Shown here: positions 13,283 through 22,062 of the stretch, piece after piece | Position numbering within the stretch: the stretch's first letter is position 1 | Layout: every line of letters begins with the position of its first letter | NCBI RefSeq assembly: GCF_004341385.1 | Contig: NZ_SLXE01000028.1 | Location: 1 to 34,206 of the forward strand | Direction: 5' to 3' | DNA length: 34,206 nucleotides | DNA from: Uruburuella suis | Lineage (GTDB): Bacteria > Pseudomonadota > Gammaproteobacteria > Burkholderiales > Neisseriaceae | Program-made: the position numbers and the translations under genes | The notes under the pieces: model-generated | What the model saw: only the letters and a program-made list of their open reading frames with translations | The model's database searches: none | Told to the model about the DNA's origin: nothing

Positions 13283-14587
13283 TCAATAAATCGTTTCTCC
13301 GCCGGCGGCCAAGGTGGCGGCGATATCGTCGGCGAGAGTTTGGCAGTCTTCCAGGCTCAAATTGCTGATGGTGATGCGCACGGCGGGTTGTTTGCCGGGG
13401 TTGAAGGGGGTGCCGCTTTGCACGGCCCAGCCTTTGGCGGCGAGAAATTGGATCAGCTGCGCTTCGTTGGGCACGTTCAGCCAAATGTGCATGCCTTCGC
13501 CGTGGCGGCCGGGCACGCGGATGCCGCGTTCGGCGAGGCAGGTGATGAGGTATTGGCGGCGGGTTTGGTAGCTTTCGGCGATGGCGGCTAGGCCTTGTGC
13601 GCCGAGCGCTTGCCAGAGTTTGAGGGTGAGGTGTTGCAAAAGTTTGCTGATCCAGCGCGGGCCCAGCGTGAAGCGTTTTTTCATGGCGGCGAGGGTGGGG
13701 CCGTGGCCGGCGGCGATGGCCAGGCGCATGTCGGTGCCGAGAAATTTGCTGGTGGAGGTGGTGTAGATCCATTCGTTGGCAAAGCCTTGCATGCCTTGGA
13801 AAGGGTGGCGGCTCAGTGCGCCCCAATGATCATCGATAATCAGCAGCGGGTTGTGGCAGCTGAGGGCTTGCTGCCAGGCCTGCCAGCGCTCGGGGCTGTA
13901 GCAGATACCGGTGGGGCTGTGGGCGCGGGCGGTGAGTATCACGGCGGAGATGTCGTTGAAATCGATGCCGGGCGGGATAAGCGCGCCTTCTTCGTCCATT
14001 GCGGCGGGCACGGCTTCGAGGCGCAGGTTGGCCAAAAGCGCCAACAGCGGCAGCCAGCAAGGCGATTCGATAATCACTTTGGCGCCGGGCATGCAGCGTT
14101 GGTTTAGGGCGCGCTCGATGATGTCGAGGCTGCCGGAAAACAGCACGGGCTCGGCGTGGATGCCGGTGCGCTCTTGCAGCCATTGGCGGATATGCGCCAT
14201 CAATTCGGGGTGGTCACCGTGGTTACCCACGTCGGTGGAGAGGCGGTAGCTCTCCAGCAGGGTGGGGCTGAGCGCGGGCAGTAGGCGGCGGTCGACATTG
14301 CCGCTGGCCAAGTCGATGAGGCCGGCGGGTATGGCGGCTTCGGTATGCAGGATTTCGGTTTTCTCGGGCACAAAGCTGCCGCGCCGCCCGTCGGTGGCGA
14401 TGATGCCGGCGTCGCGCAGTTGTTTGTAGGCGGCGGATACGGTGTTGGGGTTGACGCCCAATTCGTCGGCAAGTGCGCGCACGGTGGGCAGGCGGTGGCC
14501 GGCGGGCCAGCTTTTGTTGCGAATGAGCTGTTCAATGGATGATGCGATGTTGACAGCGGTGGTGCCTTTGGGGTTTAATTGAGTCAT
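13283..14587 (-). CDS. MocR-family (GntR + aminotransferase-like) regulator, PtsJ-like
   Basis: A 434-residue protein of GntR winged-helix (about 10-75, HRLPTVRALADELGVNPNTVSAAYKQL) joined to a fold-type-I aminotransferase-like domain (about 88-434). The PLP lysine is probably K281 (TTSTSKFLGTDMRLA), with D252 (IIDDHWGAL) contacting the ring nitrogen. MocR proteins use PLP or an amino-acid adduct as effector. It recalls the PtsJ subgroup, but no pdx gene is adjacent, so its targets are unknown. It converges with pntB and is divergent from ccoG. Confidence 0.85.
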   Translation of the reverse strand: MTQLNPKGTTAVNIASSIEQLIRNKSWPAGHRLPTVRALADELGVNPNTVSAAYKQLRDAGIIATDGRRGSFVPEKTEILHTEAAIPAGLIDLASGNVDRRLLPALSPTLLESYRLSTDVGNHGDHPELMAHIRQWLQERTGIHAEPVLFSGSLDIIERALNQRCMPGAKVIIESPCWLPLLALLANLRLEAVPAAMDEEGALIPPGIDFNDISAVILTARAHSPTGICYSPERWQAWQQALSCHNPLLIIDDHWGALSRHPFQGMQGFANEWIYTTSTSKFLGTDMRLAIAAGHGPTLAAMKKRFTLGPRWISKLLQHLTLKLWQALGAQGLAAIAESYQTRRQYLITCLAERGIRVPGRHGEGMHIWLNVPNEAQLIQFLAAKGWAVQSGTPFNPGKQPAVRITISNLSLEDCQTLADDIAATLAAGGETIY

Positions 14588-14616
14588 ACAAAACTCTTGT
14601 TGTATTAGTTCAAAAA

Positions 14617-14645
14617 ACTTTAAAACAAATTCGGATAATTGGCAA
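14617..14645 (-). promoter_or_regulatory. Possible promoter of the MocR gene
   Basis: Minus strand TTGCCA (14640-14645), 17 bases, TAAAGT (14617-14622), about 30 bases before the ATG. Both boxes match 4-5 of 6 positions. MocR genes are often self-regulated, but I see no clear operator repeat. Confidence 0.35.
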
Positions 14646-14669
14646 GTGTTTTCAGACGGCCTTCACCGC

Positions 14670-14683
14670 TTGAAATACATCAA
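14670..14683 (+). promoter_or_regulatory. Candidate FNR site upstream of ccoG
   Basis: TTGAAATACATCAA differs from the FNR consensus TTGAT-n4-ATCAA at one position. Its centre is about 60 bases upstream of the start predicted from TATAAT at 14724-14729, close to the class-I activator position. Confidence 0.45.
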
Positions 14684-14704
14684 GCTTTCGATATATGTGC
14701 TGCC

Positions 14705-14729
14705 AGGCCGTCTGAAACAGACGTATAAT
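14705..14729 (+). promoter_or_regulatory. ccoG -10 box with upstream DUS
   Basis: A consensus TATAAT at 14724-14729, 55 bases before the ATG, has no recognisable -35, as expected for an activator-dependent promoter. A DUS lies at 14705-14716 and an inverted DUS at 14651-14662. Confidence 0.45.
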
Positions 14730-14783
14730 GGCGCATAAATAAAAAAGCCGATACTGCCAATACCGTTACCAAGGAACCTTATC

Positions 14784-16214
14784 ATGTCGAAAGAGCAGAA
14801 AGCCCAAGCGCCTAAAGAGCAGGTGGTGCATTTATATGAGGGCGGCAAACGTATTCACCCGAAGCTGGCCAAAGGCCGCTTTGCCAATTGGCGCATTTTT
14901 GCCATTGTGGCCACGCAATTTGTGTTTTATGTGTTGCCGTGGTTTAACTGGAGCGGCCGCCAGGCGGTGCTTTTTGATATTCCGGAGCGGCATTTTTATA
15001 TTTTCGGCCTCTCTTTGGGCATGGGCGATTTGATATATTTGGCCGGCCTGCTGATTATTTGTGCGTTCGGCCTTTTTTGGTGGACCACAATTGCGGGGCG
15101 CTTATGGTGCGGCTATGCCTGCCCGCAAACGGTGTATACCGAAATCATGCTGTGGATCGACCATTTTATCGAGGGCGACCGCAACAAACGGCTGAAGCTG
15201 GATAAATCGCCGTGGAATTTCACCAAAATCCGCATTAAGGCCACCAAATATCTGCTGATTTTTGCCGTGTGCGCATGGACGGGCATCACCTTTGCCGGCT
15301 GGTTCACGCCGATACGCGAATTTGTGCCGGCGATTTTCAGCTTCACTGCGGGCGGTGGCGCGCTCTTTGCCGCCGCTTTTTACGGCTTTATGACGTTTTT
15401 GTTTGCCCACATTATGCGCGAGCAGGTGTGCAAATATATGTGCCCTTATGCCCGCTTCCAAAGCGCCATGTTCGACCACGATACTTTGGTGATTTCTTAT
15501 GATGTCGAGCGCGGCGAGCCGCGCGGCGCGCGCAAGAAAAATGTGAGCAAAGAAGAGAGCAAGCTTGGCGACTGCATCAATTGCACCATGTGCGTGCAGG
15601 TGTGTCCTGTGGGCATCGATATCCGCGACGGTTTGCAATATGAATGCATCGGCTGCGCGGCCTGCATCGATGCGTGTGATGAAATCATGGATAAAATGAA
15701 TTATCCGCGCGGCCTGATCCGCTACACCACCGAAAGCGCGCTCAAGCATGAATACAGCGAGCGCGACATCAAAAAACGCTTGCTGCGCCCGCGCGTGTTG
15801 GGTTATGGTGCGGTGTTGTTTGCAGCGGTGGCGGCTTTGCTTTTCGGTATTTTCACCCGCGAAACGCTGCATGTCGACATTATTAAAGACCGCGGCGTGA
15901 TGGTGCGTGAAAACACGCAGGGCTGGCTGGAAAATGCGTATAATCTGCGCATCATCAATGCCAGCGAAGATGAGCAGGTGCTCACCGCCAAAGTGAGCGG
16001 ATTTGAAGATATTACGCTCACCGGCATCCCGGCCGAAGGCATCAAAGTGGCCGGCAACGACACCGTTACCGTGCCGGTGCAAGTGGCCACCATTCCGGAA
16101 TATGCCGATAAAGGCAGCCATCCGATTGAATTTACCTTCCACTACCGCAAAGCAGATGAGGCGGCCGATGCGGCGCGCACCATCACCGAAAAAGCATCGT
16201 TTATTGGAGAATGA
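14784..16214 (+). CDS. ccoG: cbb3 oxidase accessory protein CcoG (FixG/RdxA)
   Basis: A 476-residue membrane iron-sulfur protein needed, in studied bacteria, for copper handling during cbb3 oxidase assembly. N-terminal membrane segments (about 36-52, 84-100) are followed by WCGYACP (C109, C113), more membrane helices (about 155-205), and two 4Fe-4S motifs: C264-C267-C270-C274 and C288-C291-C294-C298. One more helix lies near 325-342, followed by an Ig-like FixG C-terminal domain. It overlaps ccoH by 4 bases (ATGA). The oxidase structural genes ccoNOP are not in this window. Confidence 0.94.
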   Translation: MSKEQKAQAPKEQVVHLYEGGKRIHPKLAKGRFANWRIFAIVATQFVFYVLPWFNWSGRQAVLFDIPERHFYIFGLSLGMGDLIYLAGLLIICAFGLFWWTTIAGRLWCGYACPQTVYTEIMLWIDHFIEGDRNKRLKLDKSPWNFTKIRIKATKYLLIFAVCAWTGITFAGWFTPIREFVPAIFSFTAGGGALFAAAFYGFMTFLFAHIMREQVCKYMCPYARFQSAMFDHDTLVISYDVERGEPRGARKKNVSKEESKLGDCINCTMCVQVCPVGIDIRDGLQYECIGCAACIDACDEIMDKMNYPRGLIRYTTESALKHEYSERDIKKRLLRPRVLGYGAVLFAAVAALLFGIFTRETLHVDIIKDRGVMVRENTQGWLENAYNLRIINASEDEQVLTAKVSGFEDITLTGIPAEGIKVAGNDTVTVPVQVATIPEYADKGSHPIEFTFHYRKADEAADAARTITEKASFIGE

Positions 16215-16777
16215 TTTTGACCAGGCAGCAATCCAAAGTTTGGTATAAAGAGCCGTGGCCCTGGCTTTTGATGGCAGGGCCCGCCATCGTGGTGGTGGCC
16301 GGCTTTATCACCTTTTATCTGGCGCAAGTCAACGCCGCCGATTTGGTGAGCGACGATTATTATAAAGACGGCAAACACATCGATATCCAGCTGCACCGCG
16401 ATGAAGAGGCGCTCAAGCGCCACATCACGGCGCAAGTGCTGGTGAGCCCCGACAATAATGCCGCCAAGGTGTTGGTGAGCGGCGATTTCGATGCCGCACA
16501 GCCCTTGAATCTGGTGCTGATGCATCCGGCCAAAAAAGCCTACGACCAAACCGTGAAGCTGCTGCCGGCGCAAGGCGGCGTGGCTTCAGGCAACAAGCAT
16601 GAATATTCGGCTGTGTTCAAGCCGCTGCCCGATGCCAACCATTGGTATGTGCGCCTGGAAGATGCCGCCGGCAAATGGCGGGTGGAAGACAAGTGGATTG
16701 TCAGCCAGGGCAATGCTTTGAATTTGAAACCGATGGACAAGCTTTTGGCGCCGCAGGCCGCCGCAGCCGGCCATTGA
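16211..16777 (+). CDS. ccoH: FixH/CcoH-family protein
   Basis: A 188-residue protein with one N-terminal membrane helix (about 20-42, WLLMAGPAIVVVAGFITFYL) and a periplasmic beta-rich domain. The block VSDDYYKDGKHID after the helix is a FixH/CcoH hallmark; the family helps mature or stabilise cbb3 oxidase. The start codon overlaps the ccoG stop, a translational-coupling arrangement that supports a shared function. The tail is alanine-rich and ends in GH. Confidence 0.87.
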   Translation: MILTRQQSKVWYKEPWPWLLMAGPAIVVVAGFITFYLAQVNAADLVSDDYYKDGKHIDIQLHRDEEALKRHITAQVLVSPDNNAAKVLVSGDFDAAQPLNLVLMHPAKKAYDQTVKLLPAQGGVASGNKHEYSAVFKPLPDANHWYVRLEDAAGKWRVEDKWIVSQGNALNLKPMDKLLAPQAAAAGH

Positions 16778-16863
16778 TATAGCTGCCGTTTTGTTAACAA
16801 ACGGGTAGGCGCTGCTGACTACACGTGATAACATAACGGCTTTATTTCGCCGTGTGAAACGTT

Positions 16864-16875
16864 TTCAGACGGCCT
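16864..16875 (-). repeat. Single DUS upstream of maeB
   Basis: TTCAGACGGCCT in the 127-base gap between ccoH and maeB; no inverted partner is close by, so no terminator hairpin is made. I see no strong promoter there. Confidence 0.75.
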
Positions 16876-16904
16876 CCACGCATACATAATCAGGATTCAG
16901 CAAT

Positions 16905-19184
16905 ATGGACGATTTAATCAAAGAAGCCGCGCTTCATTTCCACGAATATCCCAATCCGGGCAAAATCCAAATCACCCCCACCAAGCCCTTGGCCACCCAA
17001 TACGATTTGTCGCTGGCTTATTCGCCCGGCGTGGCCGCGCCCTGCATGGAAATCTACAACGACCCGCTGGCTTCCTATAAATACACCGCCCGCGGCAATT
17101 TGGTGGCGGTGATCTCCAACGGCACCGCCGTGCTCGGCTTGGGCAATATCGGCGCGCTGGCCGGCAAGCCCGTGATGGAAGGCAAGGGCGTGTTGTTTAA
17201 AAAATTTGCCGGCATTGATGTGTTTGATTTGGAAGTGAACGAAACCGATCCCGATAAAATCGTCGACATTATCGCCTCGCTGGAGCCGACTTTCGGCGGC
17301 ATCAACCTCGAAGACATCAAAGCGCCCGAATGCTTTTATATCGAGAAAAAGCTGCGCGAGCGCTGCAACATTCCCGTGTTTCACGATGACCAACACGGCA
17401 CCGCCATCATCACCGCCGCCGCCGTGCTCAACGGCTTGCGCGTGGTGGGCAAAGACATCGAACACGCCACTTTGGTGTGCTCCGGCGCCGGCGCAGCGGC
17501 GATTGCCTGCCTGAATTTGCTGGTGGCTTTGGGCATGAAGCGCGAAAACATTACCGTGTGTGATTCTAAAGGCGTGATTTACCAAACGCGCGAAGACAAA
17601 GAGCGCATGGATGAATCGAAAAAACATTACGCCATTGCCGACAACGGCCAGCGCGTATTGGCCGATGCCGTGCCCGGCAAAGATATTTTCCTCGGCCTCT
17701 CCGGTCCCAATGTGTTGAGCCCCGAAATGCTCAAAGGCATGAATGAGCATCCTATTGTGCTGGCGCTGGCCAATCCGCAGCCGGAAATCTGGCCGCCCGA
17801 AGCCAAAGCCGCGCGCCCCGATGTGATTATCGGCACCGGCCGCTCTGATTTCCCCAATCAGGTCAACAATGTATTGTGCTTCCCGTTTATTTTCCGCGGC
17901 GCGCTGGATGTGGGCGCCACCACCATTAATGAAGAAATGAAGCTCGCCTGTGTGCGCGCCCTGGCCGATTTGGCCATGGCCGAGCAAAGCGATGTGGTGA
18001 TGGGCGCTTATGGCGATGCAGATTTGCATTTCGGCCCCGAATACCTGATTCCCAAGCCTTTCGACCCGCGCCTGATTGCCACCATTGCGCCGGCCGTGGC
18101 GCAAGCAGCGATGGATTCCGGCGTGGCCACGCGCCCGATTGAAGACATGGCCGCTTATGTCGAAAAACTCAATCAATTTGTGTACAAAACCAGCCTGTTT
18201 ATGCGCCCGGTGTTTGCCCAAGCCAAAAAAGACATCAAGCGCGTGGTGTTGGCCGAAGGTGAAAACGAGCGTGTGCTGCATGCCGCCCAACAAATCGCTT
18301 CTCAAAAAATGGCGTTTCCCGTGCTGATCGGCCGCCCTGCCGTGATTGAAGAAAATCTGCAACACCTCGGCCTCACCATCCAGCCGGGCAAAGATTTCGA
18401 ATTGATCGATATTGAAAACAACCCCCATTATGAAGCCTCTTGGCAGGAATACTACAACCTGCTCAAACGCAAAGGCGTTACCGAAGAGATGGCGCGCCGC
18501 CGCATGCTGGCCAACAACACTTTGGTCGGCGCGCTGATGGTGCGCTTGGGTCATGCCGATGCGCTGGTGTGCGGCATGGTGGGCCGTTATCGCGATCATT
18601 TCAAGATCATGGAAGACGTAATCGGCTACAACAACCCCGAGCAACACGCGTTTGCCATGAATGCGCTGATTCTCAACCAAGGCAATTTCTTTATCGCCGA
18701 CACTTATGTCAACACCAATCCCACCGCCGAGCAATTGGCGCAGGGCACGTTGATGTGCGCCAAAGAAATGCAGCGCTTCGGCATCACCCCGAAAGTGGCT
18801 TTGCTTTCCAATTCGAACTACGGCTCGATCGACAATGCTTCCAGCAGCAAAATGCAGGAAGCCCTAAAGCTGATTCAGGCGCAAAATCCCGAGCTGCAAA
18901 TCGATGGCGAAATGCAGGGCGATGTGGCCATGATGGAAGACATGCGTCAGCAGATTTTCCCCGAGAGCACCTTTAAAGGCTCGGCCAATTTGCTGGTGAT
19001 GCCCAACATCGAAGCGGCCAACATCAGCTACAACCTCTTGCGCGTGTCGTCTTCAGACGGCATCACCATCGGCCCGATTCTGATGGGCATGAACCAGCCG
19101 GTACACATCATCACCCCGATTTCCACCGTGCGCCGTATTGTGAACATGGTGGCGCTGGCTGCGGTGGATGCGCAGCGGCAGTAA
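16905..19184 (+). CDS. maeB: NADP-dependent malic enzyme with phosphotransacetylase-like domain
   Basis: A 759-residue fusion, the same length as E. coli MaeB. The malic enzyme part (about 1-425) converts malate and NADP+ to pyruvate, CO2 and NADPH; expected catalytic residues Y39 (SLAYSPGVAAPC) and K94 (MEGKGVLFKKF), metal-binding E136/D137 and D161-D162 (VFHDDQHGTA), and nucleotide loop GAGAAA (194-199) are visible. The part from about residue 430 is phosphate-acetyltransferase-like (VLAEGENERVL, VCGMVGRYRDHF); in MaeB it regulates in response to acetyl-CoA rather than acting as an enzyme. AGGA precedes the ATG. An AT-form DUS is at 19052-19063. Confidence 0.95.
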   Translation: MDDLIKEAALHFHEYPNPGKIQITPTKPLATQYDLSLAYSPGVAAPCMEIYNDPLASYKYTARGNLVAVISNGTAVLGLGNIGALAGKPVMEGKGVLFKKFAGIDVFDLEVNETDPDKIVDIIASLEPTFGGINLEDIKAPECFYIEKKLRERCNIPVFHDDQHGTAIITAAAVLNGLRVVGKDIEHATLVCSGAGAAAIACLNLLVALGMKRENITVCDSKGVIYQTREDKERMDESKKHYAIADNGQRVLADAVPGKDIFLGLSGPNVLSPEMLKGMNEHPIVLALANPQPEIWPPEAKAARPDVIIGTGRSDFPNQVNNVLCFPFIFRGALDVGATTINEEMKLACVRALADLAMAEQSDVVMGAYGDADLHFGPEYLIPKPFDPRLIATIAPAVAQAAMDSGVATRPIEDMAAYVEKLNQFVYKTSLFMRPVFAQAKKDIKRVVLAEGENERVLHAAQQIASQKMAFPVLIGRPAVIEENLQHLGLTIQPGKDFELIDIENNPHYEASWQEYYNLLKRKGVTEEMARRRMLANNTLVGALMVRLGHADALVCGMVGRYRDHFKIMEDVIGYNNPEQHAFAMNALILNQGNFFIADTYVNTNPTAEQLAQGTLMCAKEMQRFGITPKVALLSNSNYGSIDNASSSKMQEALKLIQAQNPELQIDGEMQGDVAMMEDMRQQIFPESTFKGSANLLVMPNIEAANISYNLLRVSSSDGITIGPILMGMNQPVHIITPISTVRRIVNMVALAAVDAQRQ
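19052..19063 (-). repeat. AT-form DUS inside maeB
   Basis: TTCAGACGGCAT, the dialect typical of N. meningitidis and N. gonorrhoeae, in the coding region (SSDGI) of the PTA-like domain. Most other sites here have the AG form. Confidence 0.75.
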
Positions 19185-19259
19185 GCTTGCCGCGGGTGCC
19201 GCGCAATCGGTTTGCTTGCGCTGCGCTTGAATAGGTGAATAATCGCAAGTAATCATCAA

Positions 19260-19290
19260 TAGGCCGTCTGAAAAGCTTTCAGACGGCCTA
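19260..19290. terminator. DUS terminator after maeB
   Basis: Near-perfect palindrome TAGGCCGTCTGAAA, GC, TTTCAGACGGCCTA followed by TTTTG. Confidence 0.82.
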
Positions 19291-19340
19291 TTTTGTGTTT
19301 GTTTGCATGGTTGAGATTTCTGCTCGTTTTAATCTTTTAT

Positions 19341-19492
19341 CTATAGTGAAATGCAAGAAAAAGTGACACAAAACTATGCACTATAACAGGTAGGTTGGGT
19401 TGCCAAACCCAACGTTTCAGATGGCCTGTGGGCTTGTTGGGTTTTCAACCCAAGCTACCCGTTGTGTCACTTTTTCCTGTATTCCACTATAT
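19341..19492. repeat. Correia-like miniature element, copy C
   Basis: About 152 bases. Left end CTATAGTGAAATGCAAG, right end (reverse complement) ATATAGTGGAATACAGG, both continuing AAAAAGTGACACAA. The inner GGTAGGTTGGGTTGCC is shared with copies A and B. Left end of C and right end of B are almost the same over 30 bases. It lies between converging genes. Confidence 0.8.
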
Positions 19493-19515
19493 ATACCGCA
19501 TTGTGAAGAAAACCT

Positions 19516-19546
19516 CAGGCCGTCTGAAAACTTTTCAGACGGCCTG
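19516..19546. terminator. DUS terminator after rarA
   Basis: CAGGCCGTCTGAAAA, one base, then the inverted copy. It is located 22 bases beyond the rarA stop on the minus strand. Confidence 0.8.
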
Positions 19547-19567
19547 TTTAATGCTTGATTGCATAAT

Positions 19568-20875
19568 TTAAGACTTCTGTGCTTCTTCATCCAGCGATTG
19601 CAGCCACGCCAGTTTTTCGCCGATTTTGATTTCCAGCCCGCGCGGCACGGGTTGGTAAAAGTCCGGTTCGGCCATGCCCTCGGGCATATAGCTTTCACCG
19701 GCGGCATAAGCGTGCGGCTCGTCGTGGGCGTAGCGATATTCGCGGCCATAGCCCAGCTCTTTCATCAGCTTGGTGGGGGCGTTGCGCAGATGCACGGGCA
19801 CTTCGTCGCTGGCGTTTTGTTTTACAAAAGCGCGCATTTGGTTATAAGCCATATAGCCGGCGTTGGATTTGGCAGCGGCAGCCAGATAAAGCACGGCTTG
19901 CGCCAGCGCCAGCTCGCCTTCGGGGCTGCCCAAGCGCTCGAAGGTGGCGGCGGCTTCGTTGGCGATTTGCAGGGCGCGAGGGTCGGCCAGGCCGATGTCT
20001 TCCCAGGCCATGCGCACAATGCGCCGCGCCAAGTAGCGCGGGTCGGCACCGCCGTCGAGCATGCGGCAAAACCAATAGAGCGCGGCATTGGGGTGGGAGC
20101 CGCGCACGGATTTGTGCAGCGCGGAAATTTGGTTGTAGAAGCTCTCGCCGCCTTTGTCGAAACGGCGGATTTGGCTGCCGAGGCTGTTGGCCAAAAATTC
20201 GGCAGTCAGTTCGGTAATATTTTGCGTTTGCGCGGCGCGCAGCAATTGCTCGAGCAAATTGAGCAGGCGGCGCGCATCGCCATCGGCGGTGGTCAGCAGC
20301 AATTCGAGCGCATCATCGTGAATGCGCATATTTTGATAATCGGGCAGGGCGAATACTTTATCGGCAAGCTGCTTTAATTCTGCCGGATTCAGCGATTGCA
20401 AAGTGTAAACCTGAGCGCGGCTCAATAAGGCGGGGTTGACTTCAAACGAGGGGTTTTCGGTAGTGGCACCGATAAAGGTTAACAGGCCGCTTTCCACATG
20501 CGGCAAGAAGGCATCTTGCTGGGCTTTGTTGAAACGGTGCACTTCATCCACAAATAAAATGGTGGCCTGCCCTTGTTGCAGCGCGATTTCGGCTTTTTCG
20601 ATGGCCTCACGGATGTCTTTCACGCCGGAAAACACGGCGGAAACCGGCAGAAATTGGGCGTTGAAGCTTTGCGCCAAAATGCGCGCCAGCGTGGTTTTGC
20701 CCACACCCGGCGGCCCCCACAGCAGCATGGAATGCGGTTTGCCGCCTTCCACCGCCACGCGCAAAGGCTTGCCCGCGCCGATTAAATGCTGCTGGCCGAT
20801 CACTTCTTCGAGCGAATGCGGGCGCAGGCGCTCGGCAAGCGGGGCATCGGGTTGGCGGGAAAATAAATCGGGCAT
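19568..20875 (-). CDS. rarA: Replication-associated recombination ATPase RarA (MgsA)
   Basis: A 435-residue AAA+ protein of the RarA/MgsA/WRNIP1 family, which acts at stalled replication forks. Visible: Walker A GPPGVGKT (54-61), Walker B LFVDEVHR with D110-E111, sensor-like ATTENP (137-142), arginine finger R153 (LLSRAQ), then lid and C-terminal oligomerisation domain (YMPEGM, FYQPVPRGLE). The start MPDLFSRQ at 20875 is the family start; the frame is open for 64 further codons to 21067, but those residues read as non-coding and cross a DUS at 20889-20900. Confidence 0.94.
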   Translation of the reverse strand: MPDLFSRQPDAPLAERLRPHSLEEVIGQQHLIGAGKPLRVAVEGGKPHSMLLWGPPGVGKTTLARILAQSFNAQFLPVSAVFSGVKDIREAIEKAEIALQQGQATILFVDEVHRFNKAQQDAFLPHVESGLLTFIGATTENPSFEVNPALLSRAQVYTLQSLNPAELKQLADKVFALPDYQNMRIHDDALELLLTTADGDARRLLNLLEQLLRAAQTQNITELTAEFLANSLGSQIRRFDKGGESFYNQISALHKSVRGSHPNAALYWFCRMLDGGADPRYLARRIVRMAWEDIGLADPRALQIANEAAATFERLGSPEGELALAQAVLYLAAAAKSNAGYMAYNQMRAFVKQNASDEVPVHLRNAPTKLMKELGYGREYRYAHDEPHAYAAGESYMPEGMAEPDFYQPVPRGLEIKIGEKLAWLQSLDEEAQKS

Positions 20876-20981
20876 GTCGGTATCCTTATTCAGACGGCCT
20901 TTATTATAGCGCAAGCATTCGCCTGAATAGGCACCTTGCGGTACAATGCGCTGCAATATGTTTTCAGACGGCCGAAGCTTG

Positions 20982-21590
20982 ATGATGAACGAGCGCGATA
21001 AAATGTTGGCAGGGTTGCCGCACAACCCGATGGATGCTGCTTTAAATGCAGAGCGTGAGCGCGCCAAAGAATGGCTGCACGATTACAATGTGTGCACGCG
21101 GCCGGGCGATATGGCGCGGCGGCGTGAATTGATGGCGGCGCTCTTGGGCAAAGGCGGCGAAAGTGCGTATATCGTGCAGCCGTTTTATTGCGACTATGGC
21201 CGCTATATCGAAGTGGGCGATAATTTTTTCGCCAATTTCAATTGCACCATGCTGGATGCGGGCGGCATCAAAATCGGTGATAATGTGCTGCTGGCACCGA
21301 ATGTGGGTTTATACACCGTCGGCCACCCGCTGGATGCGGGCTTGCGCAATCAAGCTTGGGAAGATGCCAAGCCGATTGTGATTGGCGATAATGTGTGGAT
21401 TGGTGCAGGCTGCACTATTGTGGGCGGAGTGACCATCGGCGACAATGCCGTGATTGCGGCGGGCAGCGTGGTGACCAAAAATATTCCGGCCGATATGCTG
21501 GCCATGGGCATGCCGTGCAGGCCGGTGCGCAAGATTACCGAGGCCGATCGTGCTGCTTATCAGGCGCGCATCGACGAAGCAAATGTTTGA
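20982..21590 (+). CDS. Sugar O-acetyltransferase (maltose acetyltransferase type)
   Basis: A 202-residue left-handed beta-helix acetyltransferase (LacA/Maa/NodL group) that moves acetyl from acetyl-CoA to a sugar hydroxyl. Hexapeptide repeats run from about residue 70 to 180 (IKIGDNVLLAPNVGLYTVGH, IGDNVWIGAGCTIVGG, VTIGDNAVIAAGSVV), the catalytic histidine is H115, and the N-terminal mac domain starts ERDKMLAGLPHNPMD. ATG at 20982 or the next ATG at 20985 are both possible; the ribosome binding site is weak. A TACAAT at 20942-20947 may be its -10. The true sugar is unknown. Confidence 0.86.
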   Translation: MMNERDKMLAGLPHNPMDAALNAERERAKEWLHDYNVCTRPGDMARRRELMAALLGKGGESAYIVQPFYCDYGRYIEVGDNFFANFNCTMLDAGGIKIGDNVLLAPNVGLYTVGHPLDAGLRNQAWEDAKPIVIGDNVWIGAGCTIVGGVTIGDNAVIAAGSVVTKNIPADMLAMGMPCRPVRKITEADRAAYQARIDEANV

Positions 21591-21609
21591 TTGATTGGGA
21601 AAAACTGAT

Positions 21610-21972
21610 ATGAAAAAAGTGTGGATGGCAGGCTTGGCGGTGTTGGCTTTGGGCGCATGCAGCGCCGATGGCGGCAGCTTGAACAGCGGCTTGGATATGG
21701 GCAATTCGCTGGTGAAAGCCGCGGTGGACAATCAATGCCGCACCGAATTGAACAAACGCAACGAATGGCGCCTGGCCATGCTCACCCAAAGCGCCGAGCA
21801 GCAGCAGGTTTGGGAAGATAAAATCTGCGGTTGCGCCAGCGAAGAGGCACCCAATCAGATGACGGCCAACGAGCTGATGCAGGTGGTGAATCCGGCCACG
21901 CGCACGCAGGCCGTGGCCAGCGTTACCGCCAAAACCGTTACTGCGTGTGTGAAGCGCTTGTATAGCAAATAA
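21610..21972 (+). CDS. Small predicted lipoprotein
   Basis: A 120-residue protein. The signal peptide MKKVWMAGLAVLALGAC ends in a lipobox, LGA then C17, so the mature protein is probably lipid-anchored. The mature part is helical, with further cysteines near DNQCRTELN, KICGCAS and TACVKRL that could form two disulfides in the periplasm. I do not recognise the function. It lies 19 bases after the acetyltransferase gene in the same direction and may be read with it. The ATG at 21610 gives the proper signal; an upstream in-frame start at 21595 does not. Confidence 0.8.
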   Translation: MKKVWMAGLAVLALGACSADGGSLNSGLDMGNSLVKAAVDNQCRTELNKRNEWRLAMLTQSAEQQQVWEDKICGCASEEAPNQMTANELMQVVNPATRTQAVASVTAKTVTACVKRLYSK

Positions 21973-21976
21973 ATGT

Positions 21977-22013
21977 TTTCAGACGGCCTGTCGCGTTGGC
22001 AGGCCGTCTGAAA
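21977..22013. terminator. DUS hairpin between lipoprotein gene and thrC
   Basis: TTTCAGACGGCCTG and CAGGCCGTCTGAAA flank a 9-base loop, 5 bases after the lipoprotein stop. Here the inverted DUS comes first, the reverse of the common order. Confidence 0.65.
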
Positions 22014-22062
22014 GCTTGTTGAAAGCCTGTGCTCAGGCCGAATTGTGAAAAGAGACAATACC

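Larger units (their letters stand above)
19185..19567. other. Gene-free region between maeB and rarA
   Basis: Holds the maeB terminator (19260-19290), Correia-like copy C (19341-19492) and the rarA terminator (19516-19546). The two genes converge. Nothing else is seen. Confidence 0.7.

Noticed and set aside
16914..18734. Long open frame (606 codons) on the minus strand opposite maeB
   Set aside because: It is the antisense of a well-supported gene, is rich in H, G, A and R as expected of a GC-rich shadow frame, and has no family features.
20876..21067. 64-codon N-terminal extension of RarA
   Set aside because: MPDLFSRQ is the known type of RarA start; the extension crosses a DUS and the facing promoter region.
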